Shown: positions 1 through 7,559, counted from the first letter of the stretch. The stretch: 10,778 bases of DNA from Nitrospirota bacterium (GCA_016212195.1 JACRGW010000042.1:1-10778); one strand, 5' to 3'. A program made the numbers and translations. Notes: a model not told the origin generated them from the sequence alone.

Positions 1-2429
1 AGCCTGTTCCTGAGTGAGTCTGCAAATATCCTAAGATCCTTGATATCCGCCTCTTCTAACCTCTTGGCTATTACTTTAATACCACTTATATCTTTTGCTT
101 CATTGATTATGGCTGCACTCTTTGTTGAGGAAAGTTTTTCTTTGAGCCTTTCTATTTCCCTTTCGAGGTCCCTCTGTACCGTCTGAAGTTTCTCTACTTT
201 CTGTGAAACCTTCAAATCGCTTGATTTAAGAAGGCGGGCGATTTTTATAAGCTCCTGCTCTTCTTCCTTTATATACTTCAGGGCAGACTCCCCTGTAAGA
301 GCCTCAATTCTTCTCACACCTGATGCTATACCAGATTCACCCACTATCTTGAAGAGTCCGATTTCACCGGTAGCATTTAGATGAGTCCCGCCACATAGTT
401 CAGAACTTATCCCTTTCATCTCAACAACCCTCACCTTCTCACCGTATTTCTCTCCAAATAGGGCGATTGCACCGGAATTCAAGGCATCTTCTATATCCTT
501 CACTTCTATCTCTAATGGGATATTCTCCATTACTACCCTGTTCACCTTTTCTTCTATAGCATCTATCTCTCTTTCACTCAGTGACGAAAAGTGTGTAAAA
601 TCGAACCTCAGTCTATCCGGGGCGACAAGAGACCCTGCCTGCTTTACATGGTCTCCGAGGACTTCTCTCAGGGCAGAGTGGAGTAAATGGGTAGCTGTGT
701 GGTTTCTGGCTGTTGCCTTCCTTTTTTCTGTATCAACTTCCGCTCTAATTACATCCCCAACCCTGAACTCACCTTTAAGGACTCTTGCTTTATGGGAGAT
801 CAGGTTTTCTATTGGTTTAACTGTGTCCTTTATTACAGCCCTCGATGAACCTTTAATAAATATTCCACTGTCACCTACCTGTCCTCCTGCCTCTCCATAA
901 AAAGGCGTCCTGTCGAGAAAGAACTCTACATCCTCTCCTTCCTTTGCAGATTCAACAGGTGTATCATTCTTACCTATGGCAAGTATCTTTGCATTAGATT
1001 GGAATTCTTCATAGCCGATGAATAGAGTTTTCCCGATCTCAGAAAACTTCCTGTAAATCTCTTTAACCTTCTCTTCACCTGAACCAGCCCACGCTGCCTT
1101 AGCCTTTAACTTCTGTCTCTCCATCGCCTTATGAAAACCTGCTTCGTCTATAATAAAGCCTTCTTCCTGTGCAATATCATGGGAAAGGTCTAAAGGAAAG
1201 CCATAGGTATCGTAGAGAGTGAAAAGGTCATCACCTGATATTTTTGAAGCCTTTGTCTCTTTTGCCTTATCTATTATCTCCCTCAGGATCCGCAGTCCTA
1301 TCTCGAGGGTACCTGAGAATCGCTCCTCTTCAACCGCTGTAAATCTTTCTATATAGTCCTCTCTGTCTATAATCTCAGGATAAGCCTGACCCATAACACT
1401 CACAACAGAATCTACAAGTCTGTAAAGGAAAGGCCCTTCTATACCCAGGAGACTTCCGTGACGTGCTGCCCTTCTTATTATTCTTCTCAGTACATAGCCC
1501 CTTCCTTCATTAGAAGGAAGAACGCCCTCAGAAAGTAGAAAGGTTATAGCCCTAATATGATCAGCGATCACCTTTAAACTAAAGTCTAAAGTCTGGAGTC
1601 TTGAGTCTGGAGTCTGGAGTTTAGAGCTATAGGCAACACCTGAGATATCAGATACTGCCCTTATAATCGGAAGGAATAGGTCACTTTCGAAGTTTGTAAG
1701 TTTTCCCTGAGTAACAGCGGCTAACCTTTCAAGTCCCATACCTGTATCTATACTCGGTTTAGGTAAAGGTGTTAGGACCCCTTTTCCGTCTCTGTTAAAC
1801 TGCATGAAGACAAGGTTCCATATCTCCAGATAGCGGTCGCAATCACAACCAACAGCACAGGAAGGTTTCTTACATCCAACCTCAGGACCCTGATCTATGA
1901 TAATCTCCGAGCAGGGGCCGCATGGGCCTGTATCACCCATCCTCCAGAAGTTAGCCTCTTCCCCGAGTCGTACAATCCTCTCCTCGGGGAGACCAATCTT
2001 ATCCCTCCAGAGAGTTGCTGTCTCATTGTCTTCTCTGAAAACGGACACCCAGAGTCGTTCCTTCGGAAGACCAATTACTTCTGCAAGGAATTCCCAGGCC
2101 ATAAAGATTGCCTTATCCTTGAAATAATCACCAAAAGAGAAATTACCGAGCATCTCGAAGAATGTATGATGCCTGGCAGTCTTACCTACCCTCTCGAGGT
2201 CGCTCTGTTTCCCCCCAGCCCTGAGGCATTTCTGGATGGTCGCCGCACGGGTGAAATTCACCTTCTCTTCTCCCAGGAATATCCCTTTAAACTGAACCAT
2301 TCCTGCGTTAGTGAAGAGAAGAGTTGGATCACTCTTGGGAATCAGTGGAGAGCTTGGCAGAATCCTGTGGTCTCTTTCTTCAAAATATTTTAGAAAGGTC
2401 TTTCTCAGTTCATTGGAAGTCATATCCAT
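1..2429 (-). CDS. alaS: Alanyl-tRNA synthetase, 3' end cut by window edge
   Basis: AlaRS charges tRNA-Ala in the cytoplasm and clears mischarged Ser/Gly through its editing domain. About 809 residues are visible and the frame is open to the left edge; family members are usually near 870-880, so only the end of the C-terminal domain is missing. Seen in order: N-terminal class II catalytic core (start MDMTSNELRKTFLKYF, then GMVQFK and CLRAGGKQSDLE), the PSNEGRGYVLRRIIRRAARHG segment, the editing-domain HTATH (H577, H581) and ELCGGTH (C679, H683), which together make the zinc-binding site. The start could be ATG 2429 or ATG 2423; neither has a strong Shine-Dalgarno sequence. A 14-residue insert (271-284) comes from a heptanucleotide repeat. 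The gene follows recX and a small lipoprotein gene, echoing the recA-recX-alaS order of other bacteria. Confidence 0.97.
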   Translation of the reverse strand, partial: MDMTSNELRKTFLKYFEERDHRILPSSPLIPKSDPTLLFTNAGMVQFKGIFLGEEKVNFTRAATIQKCLRAGGKQSDLERVGKTARHHTFFEMLGNFSFGDYFKDKAIFMAWEFLAEVIGLPKERLWVSVFREDNETATLWRDKIGLPEERIVRLGEEANFWRMGDTGPCGPCSEIIIDQGPEVGCKKPSCAVGCDCDRYLEIWNLVFMQFNRDGKGVLTPLPKPSIDTGMGLERLAAVTQGKLTNFESDLFLPIIRAVSDISGVAYSSKLQTPDSRLQTLDFSLKVIADHIRAITFLLSEGVLPSNEGRGYVLRRIIRRAARHGSLLGIEGPFLYRLVDSVVSVMGQAYPEIIDREDYIERFTAVEEERFSGTLEIGLRILREIIDKAKETKASKISGDDLFTLYDTYGFPLDLSHDIAQEEGFIIDEAGFHKAMERQKLKAKAAWAGSGEEKVKEIYRKFSEIGKTLFIGYEEFQSNAKILAIGKNDTPVESAKEGEDVEFFLDRTPFYGEAGGQVGDSGIFIKGSSRAVIKDTVKPIENLISHKARVLKGEFRVGDVIRAEVDTEKRKATARNHTATHLLHSALREVLGDHVKQAGSLVAPDRLRFDFTHFSSLSEREIDAIEEKVNRVVMENIPLEIEVKDIEDALNSGAIALFGEKYGEKVRVVEMKGISSELCGGTHLNATGEIGLFKIVGESGIASGVRRIEALTGESALKYIKEEEQELIKIARLLKSSDLKVSQKVEKLQTVQRDLEREIERLKEKLSSTKSAAIINEAKDISGIKVIAKRLEEADIKDLRIFADSLRNR
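1578..1626. repeat. Heptanucleotide tandem repeat inside alaS
   Basis: On the minus strand, six head-to-tail 7-bp units follow the pattern CTCCAGA, CTCCAGA, CTCAAGA, CTCCAGA, CTTTAGA, CTTTAGT (1619 down to 1578). A seventh, weaker unit (CTCTAAA, 1626-1620) lies before them. Six units make 42 bp, exactly 14 codons, so the alaS frame is kept. They encode residues 271-284 (LQTPDSRLQTLDFS) between the SDISGVAY segment and the conserved KVIADHIRA segment, at a place where family members normally have a short variable loop. The units read like an expanded low-complexity repeat rather than aligned protein sequence. Confidence 0.85.
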
Positions 2430-2460
2430 TTTTACAATCCGAAGGATCCAGAATTCAAGT

Positions 2461-2504
2461 GGTCAAGAAATAGAAAGGATTTCTGAATTTTTTAACACTT
2501 GACC
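2461..2504. repeat. 7-bp inverted repeat before alaS
   Basis: GGTCAAG (2461-2467) and CTTGACC (2498-2504) are perfect inverted repeats 30 nt apart, with a small AT-rich AGAAA/TTTCT stem between them. They lie in the 82-bp gap between the lipoprotein stop and the alaS start. A folded leader or a weak processing site is possible. In the minus-strand direction no T-run follows, so I do not call it an intrinsic terminator. Confidence 0.3.
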
Positions 2505-2511
2505 TTTTTGA

Positions 2512-2826
2512 TTATAACTTTGTCCAGAAGATTAATTTCCCATCCTCAAAGAATAGATAGGTATCTTTGGAAAGTCCCAGGAACGATGTATATATCCAGA
2601 GTTCCTTGTGTTTTCCTCCTTCATAGGATGTGCTTACCTTGTCTGGCGAACCCCAGGCATATCTTACTTGTGCAGGGGTCATACCAATCAAAACCTCACC
2701 CTTCTTAATACTCGTCTGGATTGGCTCTGGATAGTCCTTTATCTCTTCCAGGGTATATTTAACACTTGTTGCACAGCCTGAAAGAACTAAGAATAATAGA
2801 CTTATTAAAATAAATCCTTTTCTCAT
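2512..2826 (-). CDS. Small BamE/SmpA-like lipoprotein
   Basis: A 104-residue predicted lipoprotein. Residues 2-14 form a basic start plus hydrophobic helix and end in a lipobox LSGC with the lipidated Cys at 18. The next residue is Ala, so by the Lol sorting rule the outer membrane is the expected destination in a diderm. Residues 48-64 (GMTPAQVRYAWGSPDKV) match the helix-turn motif of the SmpA/OmlA (BamE) fold, followed by strands ELWIYT and TYLFFEDGKLIF. BamE helps the outer-membrane beta-barrel assembly complex, but this short motif is shared by many unrelated small lipoproteins, so BamE itself is not claimed. The start is well supported by AAGGAGGT just upstream of ATG. It begins 26 bp after the recX stop and is probably co-transcribed with it. 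Confidence 0.85.
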   Translation of the reverse strand: MRKGFILISLLFLVLSGCATSVKYTLEEIKDYPEPIQTSIKKGEVLIGMTPAQVRYAWGSPDKVSTSYEGGKHKELWIYTSFLGLSKDTYLFFEDGKLIFWTKL

Positions 2827-2852
2827 GACACCTCCTTACAGATAGCGGATAT

Positions 2853-3332
2853 TTATATCTCGAATTTATCAACCAAAATTTTTCTTATCACACTCAAGGA
2901 GAATCCCTTTCTCCTTAAATAATCCGATGCCCTTCTTTTAGCCACCTCTAAAGGCCTTCCCTTCAAAGTTTTCCATTTCTTTTCTAATGCCTGAATAGCA
3001 AGATCCCCTTCATCCAACTCAATATATGATTCTTCTGTAATCTTTTTGACAACCTCAATATCTAATCCCTTTTTTAAGAGCTCTGCCCTCACCGCACCTC
3101 TCCCCAAGAACTTCCTCTGTATGAGCGATCTTGCAAGTGTATGTCCATAAGCCTCGTCATCTAAATATTTCTGTGTCTCTAATTTTCTTGCTACCTCTTC
3201 GATTATTTCTTCAGGGAAACCCTTTCTTTGAAGCCTCGATATTAATTCCTTACGGCTCCTCTGTTTGTAAGCAAGAAGCCTGTAAGCAGCCTCCAGTGCC
3301 CTGCTAAAATCCTCAGACTTTCCATGGTCCAC
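2853..3332 (-). CDS. recX: RecX regulatory protein
   Basis: RecX binds RecA filaments and limits RecA activity. The product is 159 residues, the usual length. It is almost all helical with the repeated three-helix pattern of the family: AYRLLAYKQRSRKELISRL (15-33), then KGFPEEIIEEVARKLETQKYLDDEAY, then a second unit with KFLGRGAVRAELLKKGLD and a C-terminal ASDYLRRKGFSLSVIRKIL. The start is GTG at 3332 with only a weak upstream Shine-Dalgarno, 17 bp after the pilT stop. Dependence on translation from upstream genes is therefore likely (inference). In many genomes recX directly follows recA; here pilT lies between them. Confidence 0.93.
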   Translation of the reverse strand: MDHGKSEDFSRALEAAYRLLAYKQRSRKELISRLQRKGFPEEIIEEVARKLETQKYLDDEAYGHTLARSLIQRKFLGRGAVRAELLKKGLDIEVVKKITEESYIELDEGDLAIQALEKKWKTLKGRPLEVAKRRASDYLRRKGFSLSVIRKILVDKFEI

Positions 3333-3349
3333 TTTAATTACTCAACTCA

Positions 3350-4498
3350 CTATAACCCGAACCTATCGATCTTAATATCTTCCTTCTTAACTTCCTTATT
3401 ATTCTCTCCCCAGGTTATATCGCTGGTTGATAAAATCCCTTTAATCTTCAGTGCAAAGTCATCGGGGTTACTGCTATTCCTCAATGCCTCTTCGTATGTT
3501 ATAAAGCCATCTTTATAAAGATTCATTAAGGATTGGTCGAAGGTCTGCATCCCATATTGTGAGTGCCCGGCTGCTATAACATCAAAGATAAGTCTCGTCT
3601 TGTCTGGATCTATTATGCATTCCTTAACAGTAGCAGTAGCAACAAGAACCTCAATCGCTGGAACTCTCCCTATACCATCCGCCTTAGGTATTAGCCTCAT
3701 AGATATGATCCCCTTCAGAACAGATGCGAGCTGCAGCCTTATCTGTTTCTGCTGGTACGGAGGGAAGACGGCTATTATCCTGTTCACAGTTTCTGCTGCA
3801 TCTATTGTATGCAAGGTTGAGAGAACAAGGTGACCTGTTTCAGCAGCAACAAGTGCTGTCTGGATAGTCTCGAAGTCCCTCATCTCACCTACAAGGATTA
3901 CATCAGGGTCCTGCCTCAAAGCCGATCTTAACGCCCCTGAGAAATCTTCAGTATCAGCACCTATCTCTCTTTGGCTAATGATGCTTTCCTTATCGTTGTG
4001 GAGGAACTCAATCGGATCCTCAATCGTTATGATATGGTTTGTCTTATTGGTATTTATGTAATCAATCATGGTTGCAAGGGTTGTGGTCTTTCCGCTTCCT
4101 GTGGTGCCGGTGACAAGAATAAGGCCTCTCGGTTCTAGGGATATCCTTTTCAGAACTTCAGGAAGATATAACTCTTCAAATGTCTTTATCTTAACGGGAA
4201 TGGTTCTAAAAACCACCCTTATAGTTCCTCTTTGCTGGAAGACATTCACCCTGAAGCGGCCAAGCCCGGATACACTATAAGCGAAGTCGATCTCATTCTT
4301 TTCTTTAAATCTTTCCTTCTGAGAATCACTCATAATTCCGAAGGCTACAGAGGTCAGATCCTCCTGAGTAAACCGTTTTTGCTCTACCATAGGGATGAGC
4401 ACCCCGTCTATCCTCATTACAGGGTGATTTCCCACCTTTATATGGAGGTCTGATGCCCGTTTCTCTGTCGCTATCTTTAATAGTTCGTTAATATTCAT
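3350..4498 (-). CDS. pilT: Type IV pilus retraction ATPase, PilT family
   Basis: A cytoplasmic hexameric ATPase expected to power disassembly of type IV pili (twitching). The 382 residues fit PilT/PilU. Seen: N-terminal PAS-like domain starting MNINELLKIATEKRASDLHI; Walker A GTTGSGKT (131-138); Asp box TIEDPIEF (158-165); Walker B DPDVILVGEMRD (197-208); His box STLHT (227-231); C-terminal GMQTFDQSLMNLYKDG typical of PilT. The C-terminal tail after about residue 350 is charged and variable. The start ATG has no clear Shine-Dalgarno and lies 50 bp after the recA stop; recX follows at 17 bp. No other pilus genes are in the window. PilT versus PilU cannot be decided by eye, though the conserved core favours PilT. 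Confidence 0.93.
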   Translation of the reverse strand: MNINELLKIATEKRASDLHIKVGNHPVMRIDGVLIPMVEQKRFTQEDLTSVAFGIMSDSQKERFKEKNEIDFAYSVSGLGRFRVNVFQQRGTIRVVFRTIPVKIKTFEELYLPEVLKRISLEPRGLILVTGTTGSGKTTTLATMIDYINTNKTNHIITIEDPIEFLHNDKESIISQREIGADTEDFSGALRSALRQDPDVILVGEMRDFETIQTALVAAETGHLVLSTLHTIDAAETVNRIIAVFPPYQQKQIRLQLASVLKGIISMRLIPKADGIGRVPAIEVLVATATVKECIIDPDKTRLIFDVIAAGHSQYGMQTFDQSLMNLYKDGFITYEEALRNSSNPDDFALKIKGILSTSDITWGENNKEVKKEDIKIDRFGL

Positions 4499-4548
4499 CG
4501 TACTTACGGGGTATTGTTTTTATTGAGACCTCAGACTTTACCTCGAAT

Positions 4549-5577
4549 CTAAATGTTATAGCTCTTACGAGTCTTATCATAGATTTCCTTATAGACCTGG
4601 GGATTATTTTTTAAATACTCCTTTACATTTTCCCTTCCCTGTCCAATCCTCGTTCCATTGTAAGAAAACCATGCCCCACTTTTATCCAAAACCTTATTCT
4701 CTACTCCAATGTCCACAACCTCTCCAAGTCTTGAGATACCTTCATCGAATATTATATCAAATTCTGCTTGTTTAAATGGAGGCGCCACTTTATTTTTTAC
4801 AACCTTCACCCTGACTCTGTTCCCGATAATATTCTGACCATCCTTTATTGAATCGATCTTTCTTATGTCTAAACGGACAGTGGAATAAAATTTTAGTGCA
4901 TTTCCACCGGCAGTTGTCTCAGGGTTACCAAACATCACTCCTATCTTCATCCTAATCTGATTTATAAATATTACAGTCGTCAATGACTTAGATATAACGG
5001 CTGTAAGTTTCCTCAATGCCTGAGACATAAGTCTTGCCTGAAGCCCTGGAAGGGAATCTCCCATCTCTCCTTCCAGCTCCGCTTTAGGAACAAGGGCAGC
5101 TACTGAGTCTATTACGATTACATCAATCGCACCACTCCTTACCAGTGCCTCAGCCACCTCCAATGCCTGTTCACCTGTATCGGGCTGTGAGATTAATAGG
5201 TCATCAGTTGTTACACCAAGCATCCTTGCATAATTAACATCAAGGGCATGCTCAGCATCAATGAAGGCTGCCATTCCACCTGCCTTCTGGGCTTCGGCTA
5301 TCGCATGCAGGGAAAGGGTCGTCTTCCCCGACGCCTCTGGTCCGAATATTTCTACAACCCTTCCTCTCGGTAGCCCGCCAACACCTAAGGCCATATCAAG
5401 TCCTAAAGAGCCGGTTGATATTGCTGGTATGTCCTGGATTACTTCCTCAGCCCCCAATCTCATGATAGAACCTTTCCCAAACTGTCTTTCTATCTGGTTT
5501 ATAGCGAGATCAAGGGCTTTCACTTTATTTTCTTTCTCTTTATCCCTTTCTTTCTCCTTTTCCTTTTCAGCCATCAT
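4549..5577 (-). CDS. recA: Recombinase RecA
   Basis: RecA forms ATP-dependent filaments on single-stranded DNA for homologous recombination and SOS signalling. It has 342 residues. Seen: Walker A GPEASGKTT (79-87), catalytic Glu in FIDAEHALD (E109), Walker B VIVIDSVAA (153-161), and loop L2 with GVMFGNPETTAGGNALKFY (213-231). The N terminus carries an unusual Lys/Glu-only stretch (about residues 4-18) before the usual ALDLAINQIERQFGKGSIMRLG. The C terminus ends at KTRKSYNI and lacks the long acidic tail of the E. coli protein. Two adjacent ATGs are possible: AGGAG at 5581-5585 is 6 nt from ATG 5574 and only 3 nt from ATG 5577, so 5574 (MAEKEKEK...) is the likelier start. A predicted promoter lies at 5598-5625. 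No LexA-type box was recognised. Confidence 0.98.
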   Translation of the reverse strand: MMAEKEKEKERDKEKENKVKALDLAINQIERQFGKGSIMRLGAEEVIQDIPAISTGSLGLDMALGVGGLPRGRVVEIFGPEASGKTTLSLHAIAEAQKAGGMAAFIDAEHALDVNYARMLGVTTDDLLISQPDTGEQALEVAEALVRSGAIDVIVIDSVAALVPKAELEGEMGDSLPGLQARLMSQALRKLTAVISKSLTTVIFINQIRMKIGVMFGNPETTAGGNALKFYSTVRLDIRKIDSIKDGQNIIGNRVRVKVVKNKVAPPFKQAEFDIIFDEGISRLGEVVDIGVENKVLDKSGAWFSYNGTRIGQGRENVKEYLKNNPQVYKEIYDKTRKSYNI

Positions 5578-5597
5578 CTTCTCCTTTCTTCTTAATG

Positions 5598-5625
5598 ATT
5601 ATGTAACTATTAATTCCTTTGTCAT
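5598..5625 (-). promoter_or_regulatory. Predicted recA promoter
   Basis: On the minus strand ATGACA (5625-5620, 5 of 6 matches to TTGACA) is followed after 16 nt by CATAAT (5603-5598, 5 of 6 matches to TATAAT). The expected start of transcription is near 5591, giving a leader of about 16 nt that contains the AGGAG. The -35 hexamer lies in the terminal inverted repeat of the element at 5620-5739. Found by eye only; no expression evidence. Confidence 0.5.
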
Positions 5626-5739
5626 TCCTGCCCCGTATATAGTACGGGATAAACTCCAGCAGGAATCCAGTATACAGATGTGATAGTTTCCAGCTTATGC
5701 GTGAACAACGTCTGGATTCCCGTTTACACGGGAATGACA
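5620..5739. repeat. MITE/REP-like element with paired hairpins
   Basis: A 120-bp non-coding element fills most of the thpR-recA gap. Its ends are perfect 9-bp inverted repeats (TGTCATTCC at 5620-5628, GGAATGACA at 5731-5739). The left arm folds as ATTCCTGC/GCAGGAAT (5624-5631 with 5659-5666) around an inner hairpin CCCGTA-TATAG-TACGGG (5632-5648). The right arm folds as ATTCCCGT-TTAC-ACGGGAAT (5716-5735). Between the arms, GGAATCCAG (5662-5670) pairs with CTGGATTCC (5712-5720). The core words GTCATTCC, GGAATCCAG and CTGGATTCC are typical of a repeat family widespread in bacterial genomes, usually dispersed in many copies. There is no transposase here, so any movement would be driven in trans. 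Confidence 0.85.
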
Positions 5740-5751
5740 GAATTAGAATGT

Positions 5752-6318
5752 TCATTTCAGGGTTGCCTTCCACAACTGTGTATATACAGCACCTTTCGGT
5801 CTTAACTCACTCTTCATGAGTGAGACCTCTTTTATATTAAACGACCCGAGTTCTATCTTTTCAAATTCTTCCAGGTATTTTGTAAAGGCATCCCTGTTTT
5901 TTTGAGACCGTACCCTCCCGAGTGTAAGATGCGGGGTGAAATTCCTCCCTTCCCTCTTAAATCCAATTTTTTCTGTTTCCCTTTCTATCGACTCCTGAAG
6001 GGTTTTGAGGTTCTCCCCTTCACCTTTTATACCTATCCATATAACCCTCGGAGATTTGGTATTTGGAAAGACCCCTATTCCACCTACCCAGAGTATACAG
6101 TCTGGGATTTCTTTCGTGGCATGCTCGATCGCCTTCTGGATATTTACCAATTTCTCCTCTTCGATTTCTCCTAAAAACTTGAGCGTAAAGTGTATTCCCT
6201 CGGGTCTTGTCCAGCCAATATCAGCTCCAGCCTTTTTGAGTCTTTCCTGAATCTCAAAGAGATCTTTTTTTATCCCATCGGGTATCTCTATAGCTATAAA
6301 TGAACGGATCTTATTCAC
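5752..6318 (-). CDS. thpR: RNA 2',3'-cyclic phosphodiesterase (LigT family)
   Basis: A 2H phosphoesterase that opens 2',3'-cyclic phosphate ends of RNA in vitro; the cellular substrate is poorly known. The product is 188 residues, normal for the family. It starts MNKIRSFIAIEIPDGIK and has both catalytic HxTx motifs: HFTL (43-46) and HLTL (130-133). RVIWIGI and the C-terminal SLMKSELRPKGAVYTQL are further family marks. The start is GTG at 6318, and its GTGA overlaps the cinA stop by 4 bp, which suggests translational coupling; a GGAGG lies unusually far upstream. Third gene of the pgpA-cinA-thpR operon and upstream of recA, a common bacterial neighbourhood. Confidence 0.93.
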   Translation of the reverse strand: MNKIRSFIAIEIPDGIKKDLFEIQERLKKAGADIGWTRPEGIHFTLKFLGEIEEEKLVNIQKAIEHATKEIPDCILWVGGIGVFPNTKSPRVIWIGIKGEGENLKTLQESIERETEKIGFKREGRNFTPHLTLGRVRSQKNRDAFTKYLEEFEKIELGSFNIKEVSLMKSELRPKGAVYTQLWKATLK

Positions 6319-7559
6319 AAGTTTATCAGATACCTCCTCAACATATCAAGTGCCATCTGTGAGGTCTGTATCTTTATCCCTTCTCTGTCGCTTATGAACC
6401 TGTATTCCTTACAGTTTGTTATCCCTGGACTTGCGAGGGCAATATATACAAGCCCTATAGGTTTTCCAGCACTGCCACCTGTAGGTCCAGCGATACCTGT
6501 AGATGAGAGGCCGAGTTCTGTCCTGCTCATCCTACGGATACCCTCTGCCATGGCAATCGCTACCTCCTTACTGACGCTACCATGTTCTTTTATAAGACCT
6601 GCAGGGACATCAAGTATTTCCACCTTTGATTTATTGCTATAGCATACAACCCCTCTTTCAAAATATTTCGAGCTTCCGGAGATATTTGTAATCCTGTGGG
6701 TAATAAGACCACCAGTACAGGATTCGGCAATAGAAATACTGATTCCTTTTTCCTTAAGAAGTTTTCCGATAATTCTTTCTAAAGACTCTTCACCTGTCCC
6801 GTAGACATAATCTCCAAGTCTATCCCTTATCTTCTTCTCGACCAACCTCATGGAGTCAAGGATACCTTCTTCTTTCTGACCAGACCCCATAATCCTTATA
6901 TTAATCCCGAACTCTGTCGAAGCCATACCTATTTCCATACTATTATCCATCTGGATCAACAGATCCTTCAATTTTTCGTTAATCAGTGATTCTTGTAAAC
7001 CACAGGTCTGTATAACCTTTAATCTTCTGATCTCTTTACTTCTATATCTATCCTTCAGCATTGGCTCTATGGAGAGAAACATTGGCCTCATTTCTTTGGG
7101 AGGACCTGGAAGTGATATGACAATACTGTTCTTGTGTTCGATGAGGAAACCCGGAGCAGTCCCAGTCCTGTTCTCTATCACCTTTGCTCCGAAAGGTATC
7201 AACGCCTGTCTCTGATGGCTCTTTGGCATCTCACGATCTCTATCCATAAAGTATGTCTTGATCCTTTCGAGTATTTCTTCCGCGAGGATAAGCCTCTTAC
7301 CCAATACTTTCGCAATGGTCTTTCTTGTAATGTCATCCTCTGTAGGACCAAGTCCACCCATAATTATAATAATGTCTGAGCGTTCCAGGGCATTTTTAAG
7401 GGTATTGGATATCTCTTCTTCTATATCACCAACTATGGTTATCGATTTAAGATTGATTCCTGAAAGCATCAGTCTTTCGGCAAGAAAGGCGGAGTTGGTC
7501 TCCTGTATTCCGGATAGTAGCTCAGATCCTGTTGCTATTATTTCTGCCCCTCTGATCAT
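6315..7559 (-). CDS. cinA: CinA: competence/damage-inducible protein, NMN deamidase type
   Basis: Two-domain CinA of 414 residues. The N-terminal MoaB/MogA-like (COG1058) domain has an AEIIATGSELLSG start, GGLGPTEDD (68-76) and PGPPKEM (151-157). In studied members this domain acts as an ADP-ribose pyrophosphatase. The C-terminal domain (about 255-414) has AESCTGG (278-284), STGIAGPTGGS (353-363) and KPIGLVYIA, the active-site region of PncC-type nicotinamide mononucleotide deamidase. Both domains are intact, so a role in NAD salvage is expected from the family. Start ATG 7559 overlaps the pgpA stop as ATGA, and the stop overlaps the thpR start as GTGA. Position upstream of recA agrees with the known cinA-recA association. 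Confidence 0.95.
   Translation of the reverse strand: MIRGAEIIATGSELLSGIQETNSAFLAERLMLSGINLKSITIVGDIEEEISNTLKNALERSDIIIIMGGLGPTEDDITRKTIAKVLGKRLILAEEILERIKTYFMDRDREMPKSHQRQALIPFGAKVIENRTGTAPGFLIEHKNSIVISLPGPPKEMRPMFLSIEPMLKDRYRSKEIRRLKVIQTCGLQESLINEKLKDLLIQMDNSMEIGMASTEFGINIRIMGSGQKEEGILDSMRLVEKKIRDRLGDYVYGTGEESLERIIGKLLKEKGISISIAESCTGGLITHRITNISGSSKYFERGVVCYSNKSKVEILDVPAGLIKEHGSVSKEVAIAMAEGIRRMSRTELGLSSTGIAGPTGGSAGKPIGLVYIALASPGITNCKEYRFISDREGIKIQTSQMALDMLRRYLINL

Noticed and set aside
4499..4548. Another copy of the CTCCAGA-type heptad repeat between recA and pilT.
   Set aside because: Words such as CTCAGAC and CTTTA occur there, but not as in-register 7-bp units.
5261..5683. A 140-codon plus-strand reading frame over recA.
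   Set aside because: It is antisense to the recA start; its Ser/Phe-rich part is the complement of the Lys/Glu tract.
5578..5751. A LexA/SOS box controlling recA.
   Set aside because: I looked for CTG-N10-CAG, GAAC-N4-GTTC and similar palindromes and found none that fits; lineage-specific LexA sites could still be missed.
5567..5773. A 68-codon minus-strand reading frame across the thpR-recA gap.
   Set aside because: It is a translation of the repeat element; the peptide SFPCKRESR is the usual spurious product of such GGGAATCC-type repeats. It also overlaps recA and thpR ends and has no ribosome-binding site.
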